DNA from: Azohydromonas lata NBRC 102462
GTDB taxonomy: Bacteria > Pseudomonadota > Gammaproteobacteria > Burkholderiales > Burkholderiaceae_C
NCBI RefSeq assembly: GCF_001571085.1
Contig: NZ_BCTC01000009.1
Span: forward strand, 37,863-101,862
Reading direction: 5' to 3'
Length of the DNA: 64,000 nucleotides
The notes under the pieces: model-generated
Told to the model about the DNA's origin: nothing
Seen by the model: only the letters and a program-made list of their open reading frames with translations
The model's database searches: none
In this document: in pieces, positions 12,308 through 22,201 of the stretch
Position numbering within the stretch: the first letter of the stretch is position 1
How the letters are laid out: every line of letters starts with the position of its first letter
Translations under genes and position numbers: made by a program

Positions 12308-12850
12308 ATGAAAACTCCTTTGAAATTCCTGGTTGCCTTTTTCATCAGCGCATCGTCAATTGCCGTGCAGGCCAGATCGCCCACGGATGAGCCATGCCAG
12401 TATTCCGTGAGCAGGCCGATTCCTTTTGCCGCTCCCACGGCGCAAGACCGGCTCACGGTTAGCATCGGGCCGGGCCCATGCCATTTGGCCAGGCTGTCCA
12501 TTACCGTCATGTCCGACCAGGGCAAACTGCTGTACAGCTACGCGTCACCCTTGTCGCCTCACATCGGCATGGATATCAACCATCCACAGTGGGCCACGGA
12601 GGCACGCCGCTTTGCGGACGACACCGTGGCCTATACGCTGGTCAGGAAAAATGACCGCCCCGTGCCCAAGGCGCGCTCCGTGGCGGAAGAGGGCGACCCG
12701 ATATTCAAGGTCTCGCTCAATATCTACAAACGCCTCATGGCCAGTGGCCAGCCCATGCTTTACCACTCGACCTACTATGAAGGCGGTCAATACGTGGTTT
12801 TCGATCCGGAGATTGGCAAGGCGCGCGTGGTGGCTGAATCCGGGCTTTGA
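12308..12850 (+). CDS. Small exported protein of unknown function
   Basis: The 180-residue product has a clear Sec signal peptide (MKTPLKFLVAFFISASSIAVQA, cleavage expected after residue 22). The mature part has two cysteines (C30 and C58) that could form a disulfide in the periplasm. No domain is recognised. Internal features are a beta-rich look (LTVSIGPGPCHLARLSITV) and a Tyr-rich C-terminus (MLYHSTYYEGGQYVVFDPE). The start is chosen for the signal peptide; upstream in-frame codons would spoil it. The gene and the 210 bases before it are clearly lower in GC than the neighbours, which suggests transfer. It stands alone between dnaE2 and a minus-strand gene. Confidence 0.7.
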   Translation: MKTPLKFLVAFFISASSIAVQARSPTDEPCQYSVSRPIPFAAPTAQDRLTVSIGPGPCHLARLSITVMSDQGKLLYSYASPLSPHIGMDINHPQWATEARRFADDTVAYTLVRKNDRPVPKARSVAEEGDPIFKVSLNIYKRLMASGQPMLYHSTYYEGGQYVVFDPEIGKARVVAESGL

Positions 12851-13003
12851 CGAACGAATAAGGCGGACTGTTGGGCCGTGCCATGATTTTCCGGGCGATG
12901 CGCAGTGACGTGAAACTGCTGGCGCTGCGCGCGCTGCCGACCCCGGGCGGCGGCTTCCGGTTGTTCCTGCGCCGGGTGTGAGCCTGGGGCGGCTCTCCGG
13001 CGC

Positions 13004-13816
13004 TCAGGCGCCGGGCTGCACCGGGCCGTCCGCCGCCAGCGGCAGCGCCGCGACCAGGACCCGGCCCAACCCGTGCGGGTGTGCCTGCGCCCACAGCCGT
13101 CCGCCGTGCAGCTCGATGACGAGCCGCGCCAGCGACAGGCTCACGCCCGGCGCCTGGTCGGCACTGTGCAGCAGGTCGTCCTCGGGGCGCGGAGGCTGAA
13201 GGCCGTCCTGCGGCAGCCCGCCGGCGTGCTCGGCCACGGTGGCCATGGCACTGCCGCCGCGGCCGTGCACGGCCAGGCTGATCTGCGCGCCGGCCGAGGG
13301 CGCATGGCGCGAGGCCTCCTGCAGCAGCGCCGTGAGCGCCTGGGCCAGCCGCGGCGCGTCGCCCTCCACCCACATGGCGCTTGGGCCGGCGTCCACGTGC
13401 AGCGACTGCACGTGAGCGGACAGCAAGGGCTGGGCCGCGGCGGCGGCCGCCTCGGCCACGGACTGCAGGCTCAAGCGCTCGCGGTGCAGCGGCAACTGGC
13501 CGGCGCGGGCGCGGGCCAGGTCGTCCACCTCGTCCATCAGCCGCATGAGGTGGCTGAGCTGCCGGTCTATGAGCGGGTTGACCTGCGCGGCCAGCGCGTC
13601 CTGGCTGCCCTTGACCCGCTGCAGCAGCGAAAAGCCGCTGCGCAGCGAGGCCAGCGGGTTGCGCAGCTCGTGGGCCAGAGAGGAAAGGAAACGGGTGCGA
13701 AAGCGCCGTTCCTCGTCGAGCTGCGCCAGCGCGGCCTGCAACTGCTGGTGCACGTCCGGCGGCTGCGCGGCGGGCGCGGCGCAAATGTCTGGGTCGTCGG
13801 CCTCGGCTTGATTCAT
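13004..13816 (-). CDS. Histidine-kinase-like protein with degenerate ATPase domain
   Basis: This 270-residue soluble protein has a HisKA dimerisation domain with the phospho-acceptor histidine (SLAHELRNPLASLRSG, H49). An HATPase-like domain follows (about 145-262), but key ATP-binding residues are missing. The N-box reads LAQALTALLQEASRHAP, where the magnesium-binding Asn is replaced by Glu167, and the G1 box DxGxG reads EHAGG. The later GVSLSLARLVIELHGGRL segment is normal. It may be a phosphatase, a phosphotransfer protein or a pseudokinase scaffold. Start 13816 (MNQAEADDPDI) is chosen; the frame is open further upstream to 14029 but that stretch looks like non-coding GC-rich sequence. No response regulator lies next to it on the same strand. 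Confidence 0.75.
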   Translation of the reverse strand: MNQAEADDPDICAAPAAQPPDVHQQLQAALAQLDEERRFRTRFLSSLAHELRNPLASLRSGFSLLQRVKGSQDALAAQVNPLIDRQLSHLMRLMDEVDDLARARAGQLPLHRERLSLQSVAEAAAAAAQPLLSAHVQSLHVDAGPSAMWVEGDAPRLAQALTALLQEASRHAPSAGAQISLAVHGRGGSAMATVAEHAGGLPQDGLQPPRPEDDLLHSADQAPGVSLSLARLVIELHGGRLWAQAHPHGLGRVLVAALPLAADGPVQPGA

Positions 13817-14287
13817 GTCGGCATCCCGCGGGCGGTGTCTGTGGTGGTGCGCTGCGCCAGGCTCCTCGTGCAGGTCCTGCGCGCGGCAGCCCATGCGCCA
13901 GGACCGCGGGAGGCTAGCACCGGCCAGGCGCATGCCCGGGCGGGCACGGCGCAGGAATCCGCACGCACCGCCAACTCCCACCGGAAAGCGCGGCGCCATG
14001 GCGTGCAGGCTCTTGGGCCATCGGGGCAAAACTCGCGGCCCCGGTGGGTCAATTCACCCAGCCGCCGCAGCACTGCGCCGCCAAGGCCTTGATTTCATGG
14101 GCGCCGGCCGCTGGCACGCCTCCAGCAAGCCGCCATGCGTCTGTGCCGCAGACGGCAGCACGCCGCTTGGGCGCGGGCCGACGCAGGCAACTTGTGCAAG
14201 GAGGTCTGGGCATGGGCCGGTGGCGCCGGGCTGGCGAAGTGGACGCGCTCGCGGCGCAGGCCCGGCCGCGCAAGGTGTAATGCCGCC
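13817..14287. other. Divergent intergenic region between two kinase genes
   Basis: These 471 bases contain no convincing gene: open frames on both strands lack family resemblance. The only structure seen is the near-palindrome TGGGTCAATTCACCCA at 14045-14060, a possible operator in the gap between the two divergently transcribed kinase genes. Confidence 0.4.
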
Positions 14288-15696
14288 ATGACAGCTCCCG
14301 CATTTCTCGCGGCCCTTTGGGCGCCGTTGCGGCTGGCCGGCCGGCTCAACCTGCTGCACCGCTTCTCGCTGGTGAGCTTCATCGCGGTGGCGCTGGTGAG
14401 CGTGGCGCAGGCCGCGCTGCTGGCGCGCTACATCGAGAGCCAGTTGCTGCGCCACGACGCCGAGCTCAGCCGCCAGCTCGTCCAGAGCATCGTGGACACG
14501 CAGGGCGTGCAGGACTATTTCGAGCGCGGCGAGGCGTCGGGCTCGCGCGCGGGCTTCGAGGAGTTCTTCGGCCACATCGCCGCCATGCCTGACGTGCTGC
14601 GCGCCAACGTCTGGGGGCCGGATGCGCGGGTGCTGTGGTCCAGCGACCCGGCGCTCATCGGCCGGCGCTTCGAGCACAACGACGAGCTGGAGGAGGCGCT
14701 GCAGGGCCACACCGTCGTCCACCGCGGCCAGGTCTCCGGCGACCAGCCCGTGGGCAAGGCCGAGCACGAGCGGCTGGCGCGCACGCAGACCCACTTCGTC
14801 GAGAACTACCTGCCCGTCTACCCCAGCGCCATGGACGCGGGCCCGCCCATCGGCGTGGTGGAGCTGTACCGGCTGCCCAGCAGCCTCAACGCCGTGCTGC
14901 GCAGCAGCGCGCTCATGGTGTGGGCCAGCGCCATTGCCGGCGGCGTGGTGCTGTACCTGTCCACGCTGGGGCTGGTGCGCCGTGCCAGCCGCCTCATGCA
15001 GCAGCAGCGCGCGCGCATGGTGGAGGCCGAGGCGCTGGCGCTGGTGGGGGAGATTGCCGCCTCCGTGGCGCACAGCATCCGCAACCCGCTGGCCTCCATA
15101 CGCTCCGGCGCGGAGCTGCAGGTGGAATTGGGCGCGGAGGCGCCGGGCGAGATCGCGCGCGAGACCGTGGCGCACGTGGACCGCATCGAGCACCTGGTGC
15201 GCACGCTGCTGAGCTACACCCGCCAGCCCGGCGAGGTGCAGGGCACGGCCGAGGTGGCGCCGGCGCTGCGCGAGGCGGCCGAGCGCTTCGCTCCGAGCTT
15301 CAGCGCGCAGGGCAAGCAGTTCACCTTCGAGGCCGGCGCCGCGCTGCCGCCGGTGCACGGCGAGGCCGTGGTGCTGGTGCAGCTCGTCAACTCGCTGCTG
15401 GCCAATGCGCTGGAGGCCACCGCCGCGGGCGACCGCGTGGCGCTGCGCGCCTGCACCGAGGGCGATCACGTCGTGGTCGAGGTCACCGACAGCGGCCCCG
15501 GCATAGAGGCCCAGCGGCTCGTGGACGTGTTCAAACCCTTCCACACCAGCAAGCCTCGCGGCCTGGGCATGGGGCTGGCGCTGGTCAAGCGCGCGCTGCA
15601 GCGCCTGGGCGGCGACGTGGACATCGACAGCCGTCCCGGCTGCACGCGGGCACGCATGCGGCTGCGGCGCGCGGACACCGTGCAAGGAGAAACGCC

Positions 15697-15715
<19 letters not shown>
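14288..15715 (+). CDS. Membrane sensor histidine kinase (NtrB/ZraS-type)
   Basis: The 475-residue protein has a first membrane segment at about 29-48, a periplasmic sensor region (about 50-212), a second membrane segment at about 213-236 (LMVWASAIAGGVVLYLS), HisKA with H262 (ASVAHSIRNPLASIRSG), and a complete HATPase domain (LVNSLLANALEAT, DSGPGIEA, GLGMGLALVKRAL). The kinase core is of the NtrB group that pairs with sigma-54 activators. The next gene, such an activator, starts 19 bases before this stop codon, so the two form a translationally coupled two-component system. The periplasmic ligand is unknown. Confidence 0.9.
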
Positions 15716-17100
<1,385 letters not shown>

Positions 17101-17136
17101 GGAAGCTGCAGGCCCCAGGCGCAGCCGTCCGCCCAC

Positions 17137-17163
17137 AAAAAAAGGCCGGCGAAACCGCCGGCC
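17137..17163 (-). terminator. Rho-independent terminator of the degP-like gene
   Basis: On the minus strand an 8-bp GC stem (GGCCGGCG / CGCCGGCC, 17144-17163) with a 4-base loop is followed by a run of seven T. It lies about 40 bases after the stop of the DegP-like gene and also after the end of the convergent response-regulator gene. Confidence 0.9.
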
Positions 17164-17205
17164 TCAAAGTGCCGCCGCCCTGGAAGGTGGCGGCGGGGGA
17201 AGGAA

Positions 17206-18735
17206 TCAGCCTATGCGCACGGGCACGAAGATGCGGCTGTCGCCGCGCTGTATGAGCAGCGCCACCGACTTGTCGGACTTGGCCACGGCCTCGCGCACCT
17301 GCTCCACGCTCTTGACCGGCGTGCCGTTGATGGCCACCAGCACGTCGCCGGGCTGCACGCCGGCGCGCGCCGACGGGCCGGAGGACTGCTCCACCACCAG
17401 CCCGTTGGTGACGCCGCTGCCGCGCAGCTCCTGCGGCTGCAGCGGGCGCAGCGCCAGGCCCAATTTCGCCTGCTGGCCGGGGGCGGCCTGCTCGGCCTCG
17501 GCCACCTTGGCCGGCTTCTCGGCGGCGTCGCCGAGCTTGGCGCTGATCTCCTCGCGCTTGCCGTGGCGCCACACCTCCAGCGCCACCTTCTCGCCCGGGC
17601 GGGACTGGCCGATGACGGCGGGCAGGTCGCCGGAGGAGACGATGGCCTGGCCGTCCACCTTGCGGATGACGTCGCCCACCTGCAGCCCCGCCTTGTCGGC
17701 CGGGCCGCCGGGGTCCACGCTGGCCACCAGGGCGCCTTCGGGGCGGTCGAGCTTGAAGGAGTCGGCCAGGCTCTGGTTGACCTCCTGGATCGCCACGCCC
17801 AAGCGCGCGTGGCTGGCCTTGCCGGTGGCCACGATCTGCTCCTTGACCTTGGTGGCCAGCTCTATGGGGATGGCGAAGGACAGGCCCATGTAGCCGCCGG
17901 AGCGGCTGTAGATCTGCGAGTTGATGCCCACCACCTCGCCGCGCGCGTTGAAGAGGGGCCCGCCGGAGTTGCCGGGGTTGATGGCCACGTCGGTCTGGAT
18001 GAAGGGCACGTAGCCGTCGTCCGGCAGCGAGCGGCCCTTGGCGCTGACCACGCCCACGGTGACGCTGTTCTCGAAGCCGAAGGGCGAGCCCATGGCCGCC
18101 ACCCATTCGCCCGGGCGCAGCTCGCGCGTGCTGCCCAGCGGGACGACGGGCAGATCCTTGGCGTTGATCCTGATGACGGCGACGTCGGTCTTGGGGTCCT
18201 CGCCCAGCACCTTGGCCTGGAACTCGCGCCGGTCGGTGAGCTTGACCGTCACTTCCTTGGCGCCGTGGACGACGTGGGCGTTGGTGAGGATGACGCCGTC
18301 GGCGCTGACGATGAAACCGGAGCCCTGACCGCGCATGGGCTGCTGCTGGGCGCGCGGGTTGGGCGCGGCGAAGCCCGGCGGGCCGAAGCGGCGGAAAAAC
18401 TCGTAGAAGGGATCGTTCGGGCTCATGCCCGGGGGCATGGCGCCCTGCGGCGCGGCGGCCTGGTCTTCGTCCTCGTCGTTGCTGGCCGAGCGCATGCCGG
18501 TGACGGTGATGTTGACGACGGCGGCGCCGTGGCGCTCGGCGATCTGCGAGAAGTCCGGCGCGCCGGTGACGGGCGCGATGGGCGCGGCGGCCACAGCCGC
18601 GGTGGGAGCGGTGTTGGCGGGGATGGCCGCCCCCGCATGGTGGCTGCTGATGAAGGTGGCGCCGGCGCCGCCGATCACGCCGGCCGCCAGCAGCGACAGC
18701 GTCAGCCGGGCAGGGGAGAGGGAAACGGTGCTCAT
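17206..18735 (-). CDS. DegP/MucD-type periplasmic serine protease
   Basis: This 509-residue Do-like protease has the catalytic triad H154 (TNAHVV), D184 (KTDVAVI) and S257 (NPGNSGGP), followed by two PDZ domains (about 300-390 and 415-500). The N-terminus has a signal-anchor (LTLSLLAAGVIGGAGATFIS), so it acts in the periplasm on misfolded proteins. Residues 86-135 form an acidic then Met/Pro-rich linker, as in MucD proteins. ATG 18735 is chosen because AGGAG lies eight bases before it; an ATG at 18771 has no such site. It is monocistronic here, not in an rpoE-mucAB operon. An AGAACTT motif near 18800 resembles a sigma-E -35 box, but no matching -10 is clear. Confidence 0.9.
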   Translation of the reverse strand: MSTVSLSPARLTLSLLAAGVIGGAGATFISSHHAGAAIPANTAPTAAVAAAPIAPVTGAPDFSQIAERHGAAVVNITVTGMRSASNDEDEDQAAAPQGAMPPGMSPNDPFYEFFRRFGPPGFAAPNPRAQQQPMRGQGSGFIVSADGVILTNAHVVHGAKEVTVKLTDRREFQAKVLGEDPKTDVAVIRINAKDLPVVPLGSTRELRPGEWVAAMGSPFGFENSVTVGVVSAKGRSLPDDGYVPFIQTDVAINPGNSGGPLFNARGEVVGINSQIYSRSGGYMGLSFAIPIELATKVKEQIVATGKASHARLGVAIQEVNQSLADSFKLDRPEGALVASVDPGGPADKAGLQVGDVIRKVDGQAIVSSGDLPAVIGQSRPGEKVALEVWRHGKREEISAKLGDAAEKPAKVAEAEQAAPGQQAKLGLALRPLQPQELRGSGVTNGLVVEQSSGPSARAGVQPGDVLVAINGTPVKSVEQVREAVAKSDKSVALLIQRGDSRIFVPVRIG

Positions 18736-18890
18736 GGATCGCACTCCTCGAACAGGTTTGTCGTTTGACATGCAACCAATGTGCAGCAGGGCGCTTAGGT
18801 GGTACTTAAGTTCTGATGATGGGTTTTGAGGGTGGGCTGAAAGGAGATGGCGCGCGCTCGCGCCGCATTGCAGCCAGGGAAAACTGAGCC

Positions 18891-18953
18891 GCAAGCCGCA
18901 AGCCGCAAGCCGCAAGCCGCAAGCCGCAAGCCGCAAGCCGCAAGCCGCAAGCC
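18891..18953. repeat. Heptanucleotide tandem repeat upstream of degP
   Basis: Nine perfect GCAAGCC units lie about 155 bases upstream of the DegP start, on the far side of its presumed promoter, and are followed after nine bases by MITE-like copy 3. The 7-base unit is not a multiple of three, so changes in copy number would shift spacing. No ORF of interest crosses it. Confidence 0.95.
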
Positions 18954-18962
18954 GCGCCCACT

Positions 18963-19110
18963 ACTTCGTCATCCCCGCGTAGGCGGGGACCCAGGCGGTC
19001 CCCAAGCTGGCCGTGAGAACAGGTGTTGGTGCACCACGGGGCAAAACCCTGCGTTCCTGCGCTCTGGTGTGGGGCCGCCTGGATTCCCGCCTTTGCGGGA
19101 ATGACGAAGT
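18963..19110. repeat. MITE-like palindromic element, copy 3 (inverted)
   Basis: This 148-base element has arms starting ACTTCGTCATCCCCGC (18963) and ending GCGGGAATGACGAAGT (19110). Compared with copy 1 it lies in the opposite orientation: its right arm and inner CGCTCTGG-GTGGGG correspond to the left arm of copy 1, and both cores share GGTTTTG-CCCCG and ACGGCC-CTTGGGG. With the heptamer array it occupies most of the gap 18736-19182. Confidence 0.85.
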
Positions 19111-19182
19111 GGAAGGCGAGCCCCTTTGGCTCACGTGATGCATGAAGACGTCAACGACCCCCGACATTGCTTCGTCTGCCCT

Positions 19183-20517
19183 TCACCCCCTCGCCCTGAA
19201 CTCCACCTCCACCCGCAGCCCGCCCAGCCGCTGCGACTGCCCAAGCCGCAGCGCCGCCCCATGCAGCTCGGCAATCGCCTTGACGATGGCCAGCCCCAGG
19301 CCGCTGCCCGGCGCCTCGGTGCCGGGCACGCGGTGAAAGCGGTCGAGCACGCGCTCGCGCTCCTCCTCGGCAATGCCCGGGCCGCTGTCCTCCACGGCCA
19401 GCAGCAGCGACGCGCCCTCGCGGCGCACCGTGAGGTCCACCGTGCCGCCTTCGGGCGAGTACTTCAGCGCGTTGTCCAGCAGGTTGCGCATGAGGATGCG
19501 CAGCGCCTCGGCGTGGCCGTCCACCTCGCCCGCGTCGGCCTGGGGCACGCCCAAATCCATGCCGCGCGCCTGCGCGGCGGGCATGGCGTCGGCCACGGCC
19601 ATGCGCGCCACTTCGGCCAGCGCCACGGGCTGCGCCGGCACGGCAGCCGCTCCGGCCTGGTGGCGGGCCAGCACCAGAAGCTGCTCCACCAGCCGCGTGG
19701 CGCGGTCTATGCCGGCGTTCAGCCGCTGCGCGGCACGCTCGCGCGCGGCATCGTCGCCCGCACGCTGCAGGCCCTGCACCTGCAGCTTGAGCGCGGCCAG
19801 CGGCGAGCGCAGCTCGTGCGCCGCGTCGGCCACGAAGCTCTTCTGCGCCTCGAATGCCTGCCGCACGCGCGCAAACAGCAAGTTCAGCTCGTTGACCAGG
19901 GGACGAATTTCGTCGGGCAAATCATGCGCGCCGACCTCGCTCAAGTCGTCGGCCTGACGCGCGGCCACCTGGCGGCGCACGCGCTGCACGGGCGCCAGCG
20001 AGCTGCTGACCACGGCCCAAGCCACCAGCATGAGCAGCGGCGCCAGCACCACGATGGGCGCCACGGTGCGCAGTGCCAGGTTGCGCGCCATCTCGCGGCG
20101 CACGGCCATGTCCTGCGCCACCTGCACCACCTGCGAGCGCGTCTGCAGCGAGAAGACGCGGTAGATCGTGCCCTGCGCCTTCACGTCGGAAAATCCCAGC
20201 ACGGCGCGCTGCGGCAGCGCGGCGCGGCGGGCGGACTGGAAGACGCGCAGCCCGTCGGCCGTCCACACCTGCACCATGAACTCGAAGTTCTCGGCCTCGT
20301 CCACGTCCACGTCCGGCGGCAGCGCGCCGCGCGCCGTCAGCCCCGGACGCAGCGCCAGGGCCGTCTGCTGCATGTGGTAGTCGAAGATCTGGTCGGCCTC
20401 GGCGCGCGCCGTGCCGTAGGCCACCACGCCTTGCGCCAGTGCCGACACCACGATGGCCACCAGCAGCAGCCCCAGCAGCCGCGTGCGCAGGGAATGCTGC
20501 AAGGAAGACGCCCGCAT
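19183..20517 (-). CDS. Sensor histidine kinase, QseC/TctE-type
   Basis: This 444-residue membrane kinase has membrane segments at about 11-33 and 152-173 flanking a periplasmic sensor region. A HAMP-like linker leads to HisKA with H234 (FVADAAHELRSPLAAL) and a full HATPase domain (RILMRNLLDNALKYS, DSGPGIAEEE, GSGLGLAIVKAI). Start 20517 (MRASSLQHSLRTRLLG) puts the first membrane segment near the N-terminus as in QseC; the frame is open further upstream but overlaps the regulator gene. It lies 14 bases after its cognate response regulator. The family includes sensors for quorum or stress signals and for tricarboxylates, so the signal is not predictable. Confidence 0.9.
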   Translation of the reverse strand: MRASSLQHSLRTRLLGLLLVAIVVSALAQGVVAYGTARAEADQIFDYHMQQTALALRPGLTARGALPPDVDVDEAENFEFMVQVWTADGLRVFQSARRAALPQRAVLGFSDVKAQGTIYRVFSLQTRSQVVQVAQDMAVRREMARNLALRTVAPIVVLAPLLMLVAWAVVSSSLAPVQRVRRQVAARQADDLSEVGAHDLPDEIRPLVNELNLLFARVRQAFEAQKSFVADAAHELRSPLAALKLQVQGLQRAGDDAARERAAQRLNAGIDRATRLVEQLLVLARHQAGAAAVPAQPVALAEVARMAVADAMPAAQARGMDLGVPQADAGEVDGHAEALRILMRNLLDNALKYSPEGGTVDLTVRREGASLLLAVEDSGPGIAEEERERVLDRFHRVPGTEAPGSGLGLAIVKAIAELHGAALRLGQSQRLGGLRVEVEFRARG

Positions 20518-20531
20518 GGCCGCAGCCTCCT

Positions 20532-21191
20532 TCACGCCTTGGGCACCATGTAGCCCAGGCCGCGCACGTTCAGGATGAGCTCCGCGCCCAGCTTCTTGCG
20601 CAGGCCGTGGATGTAGACCTCCACGGCGTTGGAACTCACGCCGTCCTTCCAGCCGTAGAGCTTTTCCTCCAGTTGCGTGCGCGACAGCACCATGCCCGGG
20701 CGCGCGATCAGCGGCTCCAGCACGGCCCATTCGCGCGCGGACAGCACCACCGGCTGCCCGCCCACCGTGGCCTCGCGCGTGGCCGGGTCGAGCGCCACGC
20801 CCAGGTGCTCGTACACGGGCTCGGCGCGGCCTGCGGCGCGGCGCAGCAGGGCGCGTATGCGCGCGAGCATCTCGTCGAGGTCGTAGGGCTTGAGCAGGTA
20901 GTCGTCGGCGCCCGCATCCAGGCCCTCGATGCGCTGGGCCACGGCGTCGCGCGCGGTGGTGATCAGGACGGGCGTGCGGTCCTTGCGGGCGCGCATGCCG
21001 CGCAGCACCTCCAGGCCGTCGCGCCGCGGCAGGCCCAGGTCCAGCAGCACCAGGTCGTAGGTTTGGGTGCGCAGCGCCGTTTCGGCCATCTCGCCGTCCT
21101 TGACCCAGTCCACGGCGTAGTGCTCGGCGCGCAGCAGGTCCAGCACGGCCTCGCCGATCATCGTGTCGTCTTCCACCAGCAGCAGGCGCAT
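20532..21191 (-). CDS. OmpR-family response regulator, QseB/TctD-type
   Basis: This 219-residue protein has a receiver domain (1-115) with the acidic pocket (VEDD), phospho-acceptor D51 (LVLLDLGLPRRDG) and the conserved Lys in LLKPYD, then a winged-helix Trans_reg_C DNA-binding domain (about 125-215, ending VRGLGYMVPK). It is transcribed ahead of the kinase gene as a two-gene operon. Regulators of this group often activate their own operon and membrane or motility genes; targets here are unknown. Confidence 0.92.
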   Translation of the reverse strand: MRLLLVEDDTMIGEAVLDLLRAEHYAVDWVKDGEMAETALRTQTYDLVLLDLGLPRRDGLEVLRGMRARKDRTPVLITTARDAVAQRIEGLDAGADDYLLKPYDLDEMLARIRALLRRAAGRAEPVYEHLGVALDPATREATVGGQPVVLSAREWAVLEPLIARPGMVLSRTQLEEKLYGWKDGVSSNAVEVYIHGLRKKLGAELILNVRGLGYMVPKA

Positions 21192-21276
21192 CTCTACAAG
21201 GTCTCCGTTCAGCGAATCAACGCATCAGCGCCTGAGCGCTTGAGCAAACCACGGCCGCAAGTGTGCCCGGCGGGCC

Positions 21277-22008
21277 TCAGGCCCAGTCGTCGCCGCCGTC
21301 ATCGAATTCGCCCCCGTCGCCCAGCATGTCGCCGCCGAGCAGGGAGCCGCCGCTGGCGAGCGGATCGTTGGCCGGGTCCAGGAAGTCGTTGCCGCTGATG
21401 GCGTCCAGCGGCGCCTGCATGTCGCCGGACAGCAGCCCGGCGCTGCCGCCCTGGTCCAGCAGGCCGTTGGAGGCCTGGCCGCCACCGTGGCTGTGGAACA
21501 GCGAGTCCAGCCCGTGAAAGAGCAGGCTGCCGCCCAACACGCCGGCACCCACGGCCGCGGCGTTGCGCAGGAAACCGCCCGCGGCAGAAGGTGCGGCGCT
21601 GGTGGATACGCCCTGGCCGTAACCCGGGAGATTGCCCAGGGCCGGCCCGGTATTCACCCCGGGCTGCCAGCCGCCGGATGGCGCCGCGGACGGGCGCTGC
21701 GGCGCCTGGACCGCGGAAGGCACGGGCTGCGAGGGCTCGTAGCCCGCACTGGCCTGGTAGGGGTTGTGCGGCTGGGCTGGGTCCTGCGCTTGTGAGCGGG
21801 CCTGGCGCAGTTGTTCCAGCTCGGCCTGGGCGCGCTCCAGCGCGAGCTCCAGCATGAGGGTGCGCTGCATCAGCAGGTAGGGCGCGTCGGGGCGCACCTT
21901 CAGCAGCGCAGCCAGCTCCAGGGCGGCGTCCTCGTCCTGCGGCGCCTCGGCCTGGCGGGCCAGCCGCGTGACCAGACGCGCGACGCGAAGTTTTTCCTCT
22001 GCATTCAT
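21277..22008 (-). CDS. DUF2076 protein
   Basis: The 243-residue product matches DUF2076 in layout: an N-terminal helical part (1-75, MNAEEKLRVARLVTRLA and LELALERAQAELEQLRQ), a Pro/Gln/Ser-rich linker (about 80-140), a Gly/Ala hydrophobic segment (FLRNAAAVGAGVLGGSLLFHGL, about 147-168) and an acidic Gly/Asp tail ending GGDDWA. The function is unknown; the family has been annotated as a possible periplasmic ligand-binding sensor without solid evidence. It diverges from the stressosome operon over a 193-base shared upstream region, so the two could be co-regulated. Confidence 0.8.
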   Translation of the reverse strand: MNAEEKLRVARLVTRLARQAEAPQDEDAALELAALLKVRPDAPYLLMQRTLMLELALERAQAELEQLRQARSQAQDPAQPHNPYQASAGYEPSQPVPSAVQAPQRPSAAPSGGWQPGVNTGPALGNLPGYGQGVSTSAAPSAAGGFLRNAAAVGAGVLGGSLLFHGLDSLFHSHGGGQASNGLLDQGGSAGLLSGDMQAPLDAISGNDFLDPANDPLASGGSLLGGDMLGDGGEFDDGGDDWA

Positions 22009-22132
22009 GAAAAGGTCTCCTGGTGGTGATTGCGCCGGAGGCGCCGCCGGTGCGGCGGCAAGGCGTCAGCGTGGTCCAATTTAGGGAGCAACCCTTAGGC
22101 CCTGCTGAATCCCGGTGTGTCTCCAACGCATG

Positions 22133-22180
22133 CAATCCCCCTGGGGAGGGACGCCAATCCCCCTATCATGTCCTTGATAA
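22133..22180. promoter_or_regulatory. Repeat-rich control region before rsbR
   Basis: Two identical CAATCCCCCT decamers start at 22133 and 22155, 22 bases apart (about two helical turns), followed by the inverted pair TATCA-N6-TGATA at 22164-22179. A Shine-Dalgarno-like AGAGGAGAGG follows before the rsbR ATG at 22202. The spacing suggests a same-face operator or activator site for the stressosome operon, but no binding protein is known. Confidence 0.45.
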
Positions 22181-22201
22181 CCCTAGAGGAGAGGTTCACC
22201 C

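Noticed and set aside
18736..18830. Sigma-E promoter for the DegP gene
   Set aside because: AGAACTT resembles a -35 box, but no -10 of the expected sequence lies at the right spacing.
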